64,000 bases of DNA from JAJFKB01 sp965230515 (GTDB lineage Bacteria; Pseudomonadota; Gammaproteobacteria; Pseudomonadales; IMCC2047), in contig OZ246007.1 in NCBI GenBank assembly GCA_965230515.1, positions 2,728,001-2,792,000 of the forward strand. The letters are read 5' to 3'. The notes beneath the pieces were generated by a model. It searched no databases, was not told the origin of the DNA, and worked only from the letters and a program-made list of their open reading frames with translations. Numbering within the stretch: position 1 is the first letter of the stretch; the number at the start of each line of letters is the position of its first letter. Both the position numbers and the translations under genes were made by a program. Positions 25,289-33,508 of this stretch are shown here, one piece after another.

Positions 25289-25847
25289 TGTTTTGGCCTC
25301 CCTGTTTTCGGCGTGCGAATGAAGATACCTTACCGGCATCACCCGATTTTAGCTTGTTGAACTTGGCACCTTCGAGTCCATCCAGCCGTTCTCCCGGATA
25401 CCAGAAATAGGCTGCATAGGGCGTTTCCCTGTTGCTGGGGGATTTGATGGATACCGTTACCTTTCCGGTGAGCGCAAGCCATTTTTCCTGTGTTTCTCCC
25501 GGTTGAGCCTGAAATTCATGGGTGTCCATTTTTTGGCCATCTTTGGCAGTGACTACCATTTGTACGGGGGCATGGTTCTTAGGTGAGGACAGTGTAAAAC
25601 GTAAGCGCGCCCGGTCCGGCGTTTTGCCCAGAAAAAAAGCGTCTCCATTATCATCGGCACCGATCAGACCCCATACCCCGGCCATGCGCCCCATTTTGAC
25701 ACCGGATTGTTTTTTGAGCTTCAGTCGAAATGCCTGTTTCTCATTGGCAGTTACATCCCGGTCAATGTCCCGATAGATGTTTTTTGTGCCTGCATTAACC
25801 AGACATGGAAGAGTTAAAAGCCATACCCCTAAAGCGAATTTAGTCAT
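25281..25847 (-). CDS. Exported protein of unknown function in the VWA operon
   Basis: A 188-residue protein with a short signal peptide (MTKFALGVWLLTLPCLVNA). The mature part is beta-rich with charged ends; GDAFFLGKTPDRARLRFTL and a QEKWLALTGKVTVSI stretch suggest a sandwich fold similar to pre-peptidase C-terminal domains, a weak impression. The last 30 residues are basic and polar. No family is recognised. It sits 26 bases after the preceding gene and overlaps the following one, so it is surely co-transcribed with the VWA protein. Confidence 0.7.
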   Translation of the reverse strand: MTKFALGVWLLTLPCLVNAGTKNIYRDIDRDVTANEKQAFRLKLKKQSGVKMGRMAGVWGLIGADDNGDAFFLGKTPDRARLRFTLSSPKNHAPVQMVVTAKDGQKMDTHEFQAQPGETQEKWLALTGKVTVSIKSPSNRETPYAAYFWYPGERLDGLEGAKFNKLKSGDAGKVSSFARRKQGGQNND

Positions 25848-25873
25848 ACTGTTTTACCCTTATGCTGCATTCC

Positions 25874-27082
25874 TCAATTTCGTAATAGCTGCGCATCTGA
25901 TAATCGCCAACCGTCTTCTGTGTTTGTCAGGGAGAACTTAATTCGATGGAACAGCCTGGGAGCTTTTTGGTCAGCCCATATTGCTCTGACCATAATATGC
26001 TGGCGATTGCCGAGTTCATCGGTATTGACGATGTCCCATTTGGGGAGTTCACCGCCGTTTGCGCCCAATGCCATGCCAAATAGTCGGCCCATCCCCTGTC
26101 GCGCCTGGCGGGTTTTAACCCAGAGCGGTTTAGATGCATCGGCCAGATCGGTCAGGCGTGCTCCCTTTATCTTCAGTAATTGTAATTGCTGCAGCACTAC
26201 GTCACTCGGAGCGCTGCCACCAGGATCGGCTTTTTTTACGGTTTTTCTAGCCGATACGGGTGCTTTTTTAGTTCGGTGATTGGTTAGAAACCACTCATTA
26301 TCCAGGCGTGATAGCTCAATTGTGTAGGTCTTCTTGACCGGTTCAGCATATTTGGGTTTTGAGTGGATATGCACGATGGCTTCGCCGTAGTCTCCGGCGA
26401 TACGCGCGGGATCAATCTCCCAGCTAAATTTCCGTTGTGCCAACAGATAGCTATACAGACTGCCAGCAGGCAAATCTTTTCTAGCGGTTTGTCCTACCCA
26501 ATATCCGGCTCCGAAGCCATACTCCATGTTCAGATTTTGCTTTTCTTCGCGGGTGAGTTCACCGGAATATATACGACTGGTGGTCTTTGCCACGGCACTC
26601 AGAAAATGTTCAAGTACGGCCTCAATGTCGGATTCGGGTGGAACTGGCCGCCTGGTGAGATCTTTGAAAGAGAGGATTAACCATTGGTCGTTCCGGTTTA
26701 TCATTTCGAATCGGGTTTTCCAGGGGTATCCGGGGAAACTGGCGACATTGAAATGAACGGCGATACTGGCTTTTTCCCGGTTACTTTCAAGCGAGTAATA
26801 TTCCCAGGAAGAGGGAGCTTTACGCTGAAAAAAACTGATAGTGTTAAATGCCCGCCCTGGCTTTCCTTTCACCGGTAGCCAGAACTGCTCGCCATTGACA
26901 AGTTCAGTGCGAATACTGAGGCGCCCCGGTGCGGCTATGTTGTCGTCCGCTAACTGACTAAACCGGGTTTGCAGGTGTTTAAAATAGCTATCCAGTGTTT
27001 CAACCGGAGTAGCAGCGTACAGGCTATTTGCGATCAGCAGTAGCAGTAGCAGACTAATACGGATCCGTAGCGTACTATTCAT
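25874..27082 (-). CDS. Exported protein with three NTF2-like repeats, VWA operon
   Basis: A 402-residue protein with a leucine-rich signal peptide (cut near LYAATPV). I see three related segments, each a strand, a short basic/proline turn, then a strand ending in D/N-x-W-x-L: ending RNDQWLILSF (about 136), DNEWFLTN (about 255) and EDGWRLSD (about 392). This strand pattern is typical of NTF2-like/cystatin-like domains. No catalytic motif is visible. The start overlaps the end of the VWA gene by 8 bases, so the two are probably translationally coupled. Confidence 0.72.
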   Translation of the reverse strand: MNSTLRIRISLLLLLLIANSLYAATPVETLDSYFKHLQTRFSQLADDNIAAPGRLSIRTELVNGEQFWLPVKGKPGRAFNTISFFQRKAPSSWEYYSLESNREKASIAVHFNVASFPGYPWKTRFEMINRNDQWLILSFKDLTRRPVPPESDIEAVLEHFLSAVAKTTSRIYSGELTREEKQNLNMEYGFGAGYWVGQTARKDLPAGSLYSYLLAQRKFSWEIDPARIAGDYGEAIVHIHSKPKYAEPVKKTYTIELSRLDNEWFLTNHRTKKAPVSARKTVKKADPGGSAPSDVVLQQLQLLKIKGARLTDLADASKPLWVKTRQARQGMGRLFGMALGANGGELPKWDIVNTDELGNRQHIMVRAIWADQKAPRLFHRIKFSLTNTEDGWRLSDAQLLRN

Positions 27083-29351
27083 GGTTAGCTGCCTTTAAGC
27101 TGAGGCTGTATGCGCTGAAGCGCGAGGCCAGGTGTGGGTTGCTGTTCTTGATCTCGATATAGATCCAGTCTCCCGAATGTTCGGGAAGGTTAACTGCAAT
27201 ATCCAAAGCTTCTCCTTTGGATGCACTTGTCAGAATACGTTTTCCGGTTGCACTTTTAACAGTAATACGTGACCTGAAGAGCGTATCCTTTGTTGTAAAA
27301 TACAGTCTTAGCGACGGTGGACTGGCATCGTTGATTGCCACCTGATAGATGTCTGCCATATCTCCGTCACCGAGATGCCCGGTAATGGCCTCACCTATCG
27401 GTAGTGGGACCGGGTGATCCTCTATGCTGTCTGGCGCTTCAGTGCCCAGGTATAGGTCCCCTGCTTCAATTACCTCGACATTGAACAAAGCATCTTTGTG
27501 TACCCGGTCATAATTGCTGCCAATGGTAAAAATAAAGCCTTCTCCACGGGTATCGCTGTATCCTACATGACCGAAATCCCCCGGTTCACCGCTAAGTCTG
27601 ACAAAGCGCCCTCGGTTTTTACCATTGCGCATCTGGTAAAGGGAGATTCGGTATTGGGCATAACCGGTGGTCGATTCAACCATTTCCTGACCTTCGCGAA
27701 CCAGGCGTCGTGATTGAATAAGTCCGCGGACAATACCGTATTGCCCTTTTTTAGTATTGACACGAAAATAGGCCTGAGTCCCTTTCTCCAGAAAGTCTGA
27801 GAGGGTGTAGGTGCCGGGCAGCAAATCCACTGCGGTTTCCGGTGTGGTTCCGCCAGTAGTGGGGCGAATGGTGCGCAACCAGGTGGGGTCAATCTTTTCC
27901 TGGGCGACTTCAACGACACTGACCAAAGCATGTTTTAACTCCGTAGCATCCCTGGCGTCATAAAACTGGCCGCCGCCAGCGCTGGCAACAGCCTGCATCT
28001 GTTTTGCCTGCTCGTTATTCAGGTCAAAACCAATAACATGGGTTTCGATATCAATCCCCATGGCACGTAGTTGTGCCGCGACTGCAATTGGGTCACCGCC
28101 ACAGGTTTCCTCACCATCAGATATCAGAATAATCATCTGTTTGCTGGATGTTGTGTTACTTAAATCCTGACCAGCCAGTTCCAGGCTCTTGGCGATGGGT
28201 GTGTACCCGAAGGGTTGTAGTCGGTCGACCTGCTCACGGATACTCGCGATTTGGTCAGCGGCAATGCTGTTTAGCAATTCCGTGTTCGGGCAGGACGCCT
28301 CGGGTGTTTTAGGAACACTGTTGTCAAAACCGTAAGCCCGAAAGCCGACCAGAAAAGCGGAGGAATCCAGGCCGCGGATTGCCTCATGAAGTGCCGCGCG
28401 AGCCAGTGTCATCTTGCGCTGCCCCTGAATGCGGGCGGCCATGGAACCACTGACATCCAGTATGACCTCAATGGCCACCGGGTCTTTGGGTTTTTCGCTG
28501 ACCACCTCCATTTCCAGTGTCATGGGTGCTATATCCGGGGCCGGGGTTGCCGGTGCAGAGCTGCTTGATGCGCCTGCTGCGGCCTCAGGGCCATCTGGCA
28601 GGGAAATAGAAGTAGTCATAGCCGATGAGGTTGGTGTGTTAGCCGCAGGGGGAGACAGGCTTTGAGGTAATCCTGCGCCAATGGCATTAGCCAGTTGCTC
28701 AGCTGAGCCCGCCAGCTGAAATTCCCCGGCACCGGCCAAGGCGATACGACCCAATTGTGAGAACTGTCCCGGCTGCCCAATACCGATGGTGTCGATTTTG
28801 ATATTTTTGGCATTTAACGCCTGGGCCAGATCAATCGGATCCTGTTCGCAGTTCTCTTCGCCATCGGAAATCAGAATTATTTTTCCCCGCTCGAAAGGAG
28901 CAAGATCCTGAGTCGCCTGTTCAATGGCAAAAGCAATATTTGTTTTGCGACCAAGTGGTCGAATTCCGGATACGAGCTTGTCCATTGCGGGCTGTTCAAT
29001 TTGCGTTCCGAGCGGGATGGCTATTTCATTAGCCTTGCAGTTTGCCTGGTCGTTTAGCTTGTCCCGGCCACCGGCAAAAAAACGGACAGCGATAATGGAC
29101 TGCCCCTGAAAGCGGTGCGCCAGATTACGGAATGCGGTTTTGGCGATTTCAAATTTTGGCTGACCGTTCAGTAGATCGGTCATGCTGAAGGAACGATCCA
29201 GAAGTATCACCGTTGGAATAGGGTCTTCTTCATTCGCACTGACCGGCAAGCAGCAAAATACATACAGAATAAAACAAAGCTCGAGTGTTTTTTGCAAAAG
29301 AGCATATCGTCTGGCTGCTCGTGTTCTTCTTCCTGTAATGGATTTCCGCAT
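27075..29351 (-). CDS. Exported protein with tandem VWA domains
   Basis: A 758-residue exported protein. A basic N-terminus and hydrophobic segment (about 22-39) form the signal or anchor. Two von Willebrand factor A domains follow, each with a complete metal-ion site: D52-x-S54-x-S56, T137 and D163; then D299-x-S301-x-S303, T384 and D412. Both contain ISDGEExC, with matched cysteines at 168 and 417, which suggests internal duplication. A Pro/Ala/Ser-rich linker (about 230-275) joins them. The C-terminal 260 residues look like two beta-sandwich (pre-peptidase-like) domains. It heads a minus-strand operon of exported proteins and probably mediates metal-dependent adhesion or assembly at the envelope. 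Confidence 0.88.
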   Translation of the reverse strand: MRKSITGRRTRAARRYALLQKTLELCFILYVFCCLPVSANEEDPIPTVILLDRSFSMTDLLNGQPKFEIAKTAFRNLAHRFQGQSIIAVRFFAGGRDKLNDQANCKANEIAIPLGTQIEQPAMDKLVSGIRPLGRKTNIAFAIEQATQDLAPFERGKIILISDGEENCEQDPIDLAQALNAKNIKIDTIGIGQPGQFSQLGRIALAGAGEFQLAGSAEQLANAIGAGLPQSLSPPAANTPTSSAMTTSISLPDGPEAAAGASSSSAPATPAPDIAPMTLEMEVVSEKPKDPVAIEVILDVSGSMAARIQGQRKMTLARAALHEAIRGLDSSAFLVGFRAYGFDNSVPKTPEASCPNTELLNSIAADQIASIREQVDRLQPFGYTPIAKSLELAGQDLSNTTSSKQMIILISDGEETCGGDPIAVAAQLRAMGIDIETHVIGFDLNNEQAKQMQAVASAGGGQFYDARDATELKHALVSVVEVAQEKIDPTWLRTIRPTTGGTTPETAVDLLPGTYTLSDFLEKGTQAYFRVNTKKGQYGIVRGLIQSRRLVREGQEMVESTTGYAQYRISLYQMRNGKNRGRFVRLSGEPGDFGHVGYSDTRGEGFIFTIGSNYDRVHKDALFNVEVIEAGDLYLGTEAPDSIEDHPVPLPIGEAITGHLGDGDMADIYQVAINDASPPSLRLYFTTKDTLFRSRITVKSATGKRILTSASKGEALDIAVNLPEHSGDWIYIEIKNSNPHLASRFSAYSLSLKAANHE

Positions 29352-29445
29352 GACTGGAATAAAAGTGCCTTTACTTGGAATTTACGGTAAACGGACTTGT
29401 AAAGAGGCGACAAGTACTCTAGTCAGTATAGAACGGGAAACTACA

Positions 29446-29466
29446 TTTGCCCCATTTTGGGGCAAA
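29446..29466. promoter_or_regulatory. 21-bp palindrome upstream of the VWA operon
   Basis: TTTGCCCC-ATTTT-GGGGCAAA, a perfect 8-bp inverted repeat about 95 bases before the VWA gene start. On the plus strand it is followed by CTTTTTG, so it could act as a terminator, but no plus-strand gene lies upstream to terminate. An operator for the VWA operon is the more economical reading. Confidence 0.45.
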
Positions 29467-29604
29467 CTTTTTGCGATGCTTGATCGGTCTGGTGAAACGG
29501 TAGGTAATGTGACCCTAATCGGATACGATCGCTGGGCTGGTTATTTTGATCAGTAAAAGCTCTCTTTCTGTTAGCTCGCCATAAAATCTGGGATACCGCC
29601 ATCC

Positions 29605-29925
29605 TTATCCCCAGCGAAATGTGGTTGGCAGGTAGGGTGTGCCTCCTACCCGGACACCGGCTAGCATCAGCAGGGCTATTTCAGGCTCCCCCACCTTCGC
29701 CACACAGCTTTTCAGGGCTTTGTCGGCAGTGAGCCGCTGCTGGTAAGTGCCTCCTTTCCAGTATTGATAGTCATGCGCCGTGCAGCACTCAAGCCACAAT
29801 TCCTTATGGAAAAGTGTACCGTCCGGAAAGGAGCTGCAGCCGTCACTGGTAAAAGGTTTTAGCTCAGTCGCATGAATAGCCCAGGGTGTTGCCGTCAGGA
29901 ATATAGCCAGTAACAGTCGCTTCAC
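29605..29925 (-). CDS. Small exported protein with a phospholipase A2-like motif
   Basis: A 106-residue protein with a signal peptide cut near IHATELK. The mature part has SDGCSSFPDG, then CCTAHDYQYWKGG, which resembles the phospholipase A2 active-site helix CCxxHDxC/Y with its His-Asp dyad, and a later KSCVAK cysteine. Four cysteines could form disulfides. The match suggests a tiny secreted PLA2-fold protein. Activity is not certain because the upstream Ca-binding loop is not the standard one. The start is a GTG at 29925, 8 bases after the amphi-Trp stop, so the two genes form an operon. Confidence 0.68.
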   Translation of the reverse strand: MKRLLLAIFLTATPWAIHATELKPFTSDGCSSFPDGTLFHKELWLECCTAHDYQYWKGGTYQQRLTADKALKSCVAKVGEPEIALLMLAGVRVGGTPYLPTTFRWG

Positions 29926-29933
29926 TCGTCATG

Positions 29934-30143
29934 CTACCATTTAATCTGGAATTCAATCTCTTCGCCATCTTCGTCCCTCTCATGCTCGATGTTGTACACC
30001 GCACGGACCGGCACATATATTCGTTCACCGGCAATCTGGATTTCAAATTGCTCACCTTGTTCCAGGCAGTCTGCCAGTCTTCTTAATTTGGCGACGTATT
30101 CTGAAGTGGAATAGCCTTTCTCGATATCTCTTTCTTCTTTCAT
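29934..30143 (-). CDS. Amphi-Trp domain protein
   Basis: A 69-residue soluble protein matching the amphi-Trp domain family: a helical N-terminal half (STSEYVAKLRRLADCLEQG) and a C-terminal strand pair ending in EIEFQIKW with the terminal Trp. Function is not established; the domain occurs in bacteria and archaea, often as a stand-alone small protein. It precedes the PLA2-like gene by 8 bases and is probably co-expressed with it. Confidence 0.8.
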   Translation of the reverse strand: MKEERDIEKGYSTSEYVAKLRRLADCLEQGEQFEIQIAGERIYVPVRAVYNIEHERDEDGEEIEFQIKW

Positions 30144-30223
30144 TAGAATTCACCTCATCGCATATGTGGTTATTGGTGGTCGGCTACCGAAACATTACCA
30201 TTTTTTGGCAACCGGTGTATCTA

Positions 30224-30787
30224 TCATTTACGGTCGATGTTTGTGCCGATCAGTTCGGCGACTTGCTCAGCATGGTTCACCGGGAATTGAAAGGTTTTTT
30301 CGATGGGCTCTTGCTTGTATTGTGGCGGTAGTAGGTAGCTAACGCGAAGGCCGGGGCCGCGATAGCCAGGCTGTTTGTAATGATAGCAATGATCTTCATT
30401 GCTGGACTTCCCCTTTAGTAGTAAACCCAAAAAGGACTGGTCGTATTCACACAATTCAACTCGCGTAATACTGTCGCAGGGTATGACGGTACTGGCATCG
30501 TAGGTAACGCTGCGCAGCCATAGCTCTCTATTTCCGGGTTTGTTATTGGGTTCATTGATCCAGGTGCGTACCCCATAATAGTATCGCATGAGCAGGTAGC
30601 CAACACCGGTCAGGCCCAGAAACGAGATCACATAGATTGAAGTGGATGACTGCTCCATTCCCGCTGCGAAAATAAAACCGGGTGTAAAGGTAAATGAAAA
30701 CAAAATGGCAACGATGATACCGACACCGATGCAAAAGTGTTGTGATGATCGTGTGCGGGTTTTGAAGATCTTTTTATGACCGAACAT
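30224..30787 (-). CDS. Two-helix membrane protein with a PH-like tail, unknown function
   Basis: A 187-residue protein with two membrane helices (about residues 19-42 and 50-67), then a cytosolic domain with the strand pattern of bacterial PH-like proteins (ELWLRSVTYDASTVIP, SITRVELCEY, a C-terminal helix after FQFPVNHAEQVAELIG). No specific family is recognised. It stands alone between the amphi-Trp and LysE genes on the same strand, with gaps of 80-90 bases on each side. Confidence 0.6.
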   Translation of the reverse strand: MFGHKKIFKTRTRSSQHFCIGVGIIVAILFSFTFTPGFIFAAGMEQSSTSIYVISFLGLTGVGYLLMRYYYGVRTWINEPNNKPGNRELWLRSVTYDASTVIPCDSITRVELCEYDQSFLGLLLKGKSSNEDHCYHYKQPGYRGPGLRVSYLLPPQYKQEPIEKTFQFPVNHAEQVAELIGTNIDRK

Positions 30788-30879
30788 TGTAATTGGTTTT
30801 TGCCATAGAGAGGTTGCACATAACGGTCTGGTATGAAACTTTGATTCTAGTATAATTTTCCAGATCCGCCTCTATATCT

Positions 30880-31509
30880 TTAGCCGGACCGGGATAGAAT
30901 CACCTTCACTCCCAGGACAATCATCGCTCCCCCCAACAAACGATTTATCCAATGCCCGAATTTGCTGAAACTTCGGTTAACGGAGGGTTTTGAAAGCAAT
31001 AAAACCAGGCTGGAAAACCAGGCGAGCTGAATAAACATCATCCAAAGCCCGTAAATGCCAAGCTGATAGAGCGGCATTTCGGGCGATAGCACCAGGGTGA
31101 ATAATGCGACGAAATAGACAGGTGCTTTCGGGTTCAGTGCATTACACAGAAAACCAATTCCTATGCTCTTTTTCCAGTCGCGAGGCTTCTGCTGAGTCTG
31201 GTCGTTGGCACAGGCAAGCACCGGTTTTGATCGGATGCTTATTATACCAAGGTAGACGAGATAGCTGCCGCCCAGGAGTTTGATGGTCCAAAGTGCCGTG
31301 GAGGAGTTGGCGACCACGGCTGCGAGACCAAAGGCGGAATAGAGTATGTGTACGGAAAGCCCCAGTGCGATACCAAGACTGCACAGCAGCCCCGCCTTTT
31401 TACCGTTGGTGAGTGTCTGCTGCGAAACCAGCACAAAGTCCGGCCCGGGTGATGCGGCGGCTAACAGGTGTATCGATGTGATAAGCAATAAACCCTGAGC
31501 TAAATCCAT
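30880..31509 (-). CDS. LysE/RhtB family amino-acid exporter
   Basis: About 209 residues from MDLAQGLLLITSIHLLAA, with some six membrane helices. The early motif ASPGPDFVLVSQQTLTNGKKAGL is the LysE/RhtB signature, and NALNPKAPVYFVALFTL is the second conserved loop. Members export lysine, homoserine, threonine or similar amino acids. An ATG five codons upstream (31524) is possible. The substrate is not readable. Confidence 0.87.
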   Translation of the reverse strand: MDLAQGLLLITSIHLLAAASPGPDFVLVSQQTLTNGKKAGLLCSLGIALGLSVHILYSAFGLAAVVANSSTALWTIKLLGGSYLVYLGIISIRSKPVLACANDQTQQKPRDWKKSIGIGFLCNALNPKAPVYFVALFTLVLSPEMPLYQLGIYGLWMMFIQLAWFSSLVLLLSKPSVNRSFSKFGHWINRLLGGAMIVLGVKVILSRSG

Positions 31510-31639
31510 TGCGTCGCCTGCCACTCGTGTAGTGGTCGTTAGATTCGGTTATTCCTAACCCTCTCGTCTTGAGAGAGTTTTTCCTGTTAGGGAGTTTGTT
31601 ATCAAACAAGCCAGCCAGCAGGCTTTTCCCTTTTTGGGC

Positions 31640-31939
31640 TTACGCCTTTGCCCCGTGATTTTGCAAAGCTTCAATATAATCTCCTGCCTGCTGGTGCTGT
31701 GAGACTATGGAAAGTATTGTATTCCCGGCAGTGTTTGTAGCATTTATGTCGTGTCCTTCGGCTACAAACAAATCCAGAAAACCGTCGAAATAGTCGGCGG
31801 TCATACCGCGGTACGCGCGTTCGAGAATATTGTAGTCTGCGTTAACACCTTCTGGCGGGCGCAGCTCGAAAAAGGATCTGAGACGTGATTCGTCTAATAC
31901 TTCATCGGTGACTTTTTGCTTGTCTTTCTTGAGTGCCAT
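31640..31939 (-). CDS. PA4642-like conserved protein
   Basis: A 99-residue protein similar to the Pseudomonas PA4642 family: MALKKDKQKVTDEVLDESRL, then FFELRPPEGVNADYNILERAYRGM and a helix-rich C-terminus. The latter half (HDINATNTAGNTILSIVSQH) resembles an ankyrin-like helix pair. Function is unknown. It starts 8 bases after gatB and is probably read through from it. Confidence 0.8.
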   Translation of the reverse strand: MALKKDKQKVTDEVLDESRLRSFFELRPPEGVNADYNILERAYRGMTADYFDGFLDLFVAEGHDINATNTAGNTILSIVSQHQQAGDYIEALQNHGAKA

Positions 31940-31947
31940 GTTAATTC

Positions 31948-33393
31948 CTAACTGTTCAATTTGTTGAGTAGTATTTCATTAACCTGTTTCGGGTTAGCTT
32001 GTCCCTTGGAGGCCTTCATCACTTGGCCAACGAAATAGCCGAGCATTTTGGGACGTTTGGCTTGATCGGCATTTTGGTAGTTTTCTACCTGGTTTGGACT
32101 GTTGGCGATCACCTCGTCAACCAGTGCTTCGATCGCACCGCTATCGGAAACCTGCTTCAGCCCTTTGTTTTCGATAATCTGGTCAGCATCACCCTCGCCA
32201 TTCCACATGGCTTCAAATACGGTTTTGGCAATCTTCCCGGAAATAGTATCATCCTGGATGCGTTTCAGCAGTTGCGCCAGTTGCTCGGCCGAAACCGGGC
32301 TTTGAGATAGCTCCAGATTGTCCTTGTTCAAGGCGCCAGCCAGTTCACCATTCACCCAGTTGGCAGCCAGTTTGGCATCACCCGCTGCTGTGGCTACTGC
32401 TTCGAAATACTCAGCAGTTTCGCGCTCGGCAGAGAGCAGATCAGCATCGTAGGTGCTGAGCTTGAACTGATCTATAAAACGATGCCGTTTCTGGTAAGGT
32501 AGTTCTGGCAGGCTGTCGCGCACGGATTGAATATAATCAGCTTCCAACACTACCGGTAGCAGATCCGGGTCAGGGAAATAGCGATAATCGTTAGCCTCCT
32601 CTTTGCTGCGCATCGATCGTGTTTCATCTTTTGCAGAATCGTAAAGGCGAGTTTCCTGTACCACCTTGCCGCCGCCTTCCAGCAGATCAATTTGCCGCTC
32701 TACCTCAAAGTTGATCGCTTTTTCCACAAAGCGGAAAGAGTTGACGTTCTTGATTTCAGCGCGGGTACCAAACTCCTGCTGTCCTTTTGGCCGGATTGAG
32801 ACGTTTGCATCACAGCGCATGGAGCCCTCTGCCATGTTGCCATCTGAAATGCTCAGGTAACGAATTAGCGAGTGAATCTGTTTAAGGTAAGCGATGGCTT
32901 CTTTAGCTGAGCGCAGGTCCGGCTCTGATACGATCTCCAGCAGTGGTGTACCGGTTCGGTTCAGATCAATACCGGTCATGCCGTGAAAGTCTTCGTGCAA
33001 CGATTTTCCTGCATCCTCCTCCAGATGCGCCCGGGTCACGCCTATTTCGCGTGTTGAGCCATCTTCCAGTGTGATTTCTATATGGCCTTTGCCAACAATC
33101 GGTAGTTCGAACTGACTGATCTGATAGCCTTTTGGCAGGTCCGGGTAAAAATAGTTTTTTCGGGCAAATACCGATTTTTCCCCGATTTCTGCATCGATCG
33201 CCAGGCCGAACTTGACAGCCATTCTCACTGCCTCTTCATTGAGTACCGGCAATACGCCCGGGAAGCCCAAATCGATTACACTGGCCTGGGTATTGGGCTC
33301 GGCGCCAAAGGCGGTGCTGGAACCGGAAAAGATTTTTGATTGAGTGGCGAGCTGTACGTGTATTTCCAGCCCGATCACGGTTTCCCATTGCAT
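31948..33393 (-). CDS. gatB: Asp/Glu-tRNA amidotransferase subunit B
   Basis: GatB binds mischarged Glu-tRNA(Gln) or Asp-tRNA(Asn), activates it with ATP and completes transamidation with ammonia from GatA. The 481-residue protein has the standard length. [22 protein letters not shown] is the N-terminal signature, [19 protein letters not shown] and [19 protein letters not shown] follow, and the C-terminal tRNA-binding YqeY-like domain ends [18 protein letters not shown]. It follows gatA by 115 bases on the same strand. Confidence 0.97.
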   Translation of the reverse strand: MQWETVIGLEIHVQLATQSKIFSGSSTAFGAEPNTQASVIDLGFPGVLPVLNEEAVRMAVKFGLAIDAEIGEKSVFARKNYFYPDLPKGYQISQFELPIVGKGHIEITLEDGSTREIGVTRAHLEEDAGKSLHEDFHGMTGIDLNRTGTPLLEIVSEPDLRSAKEAIAYLKQIHSLIRYLSISDGNMAEGSMRCDANVSIRPKGQQEFGTRAEIKNVNSFRFVEKAINFEVERQIDLLEGGGKVVQETRLYDSAKDETRSMRSKEEANDYRYFPDPDLLPVVLEADYIQSVRDSLPELPYQKRHRFIDQFKLSTYDADLLSAERETAEYFEAVATAAGDAKLAANWVNGELAGALNKDNLELSQSPVSAEQLAQLLKRIQDDTISGKIAKTVFEAMWNGEGDADQIIENKGLKQVSDSGAIEALVDEVIANSPNQVENYQNADQAKRPKMLGYFVGQVMKASKGQANPKQVNEILLNKLNS

Positions 33394-33508
33394 GGTTTTA
33401 TAGCCTCTTTGTATACTAGGTTTCGGCTAATGCCGAAAATTACGATGCGTACCGTAACGATTAATGTCTGTTTCCAATTAGACCGCGTTTATACGGGAAG
33501 CTGGAGCG

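Noticed and set aside
29182..29556. Plus-strand open frame of 124 codons over the VWA start
   Set aside because: Most of it is antisense to the VWA signal peptide. The part outside has no ribosome site or recognisable motif and runs over the palindrome.
31561..31584. CTCTC-GTCTT-GAGAG followed by TTTTT as a terminator
   Set aside because: It would terminate only plus-strand transcription, but the flanking genes are all on the minus strand; probably chance.
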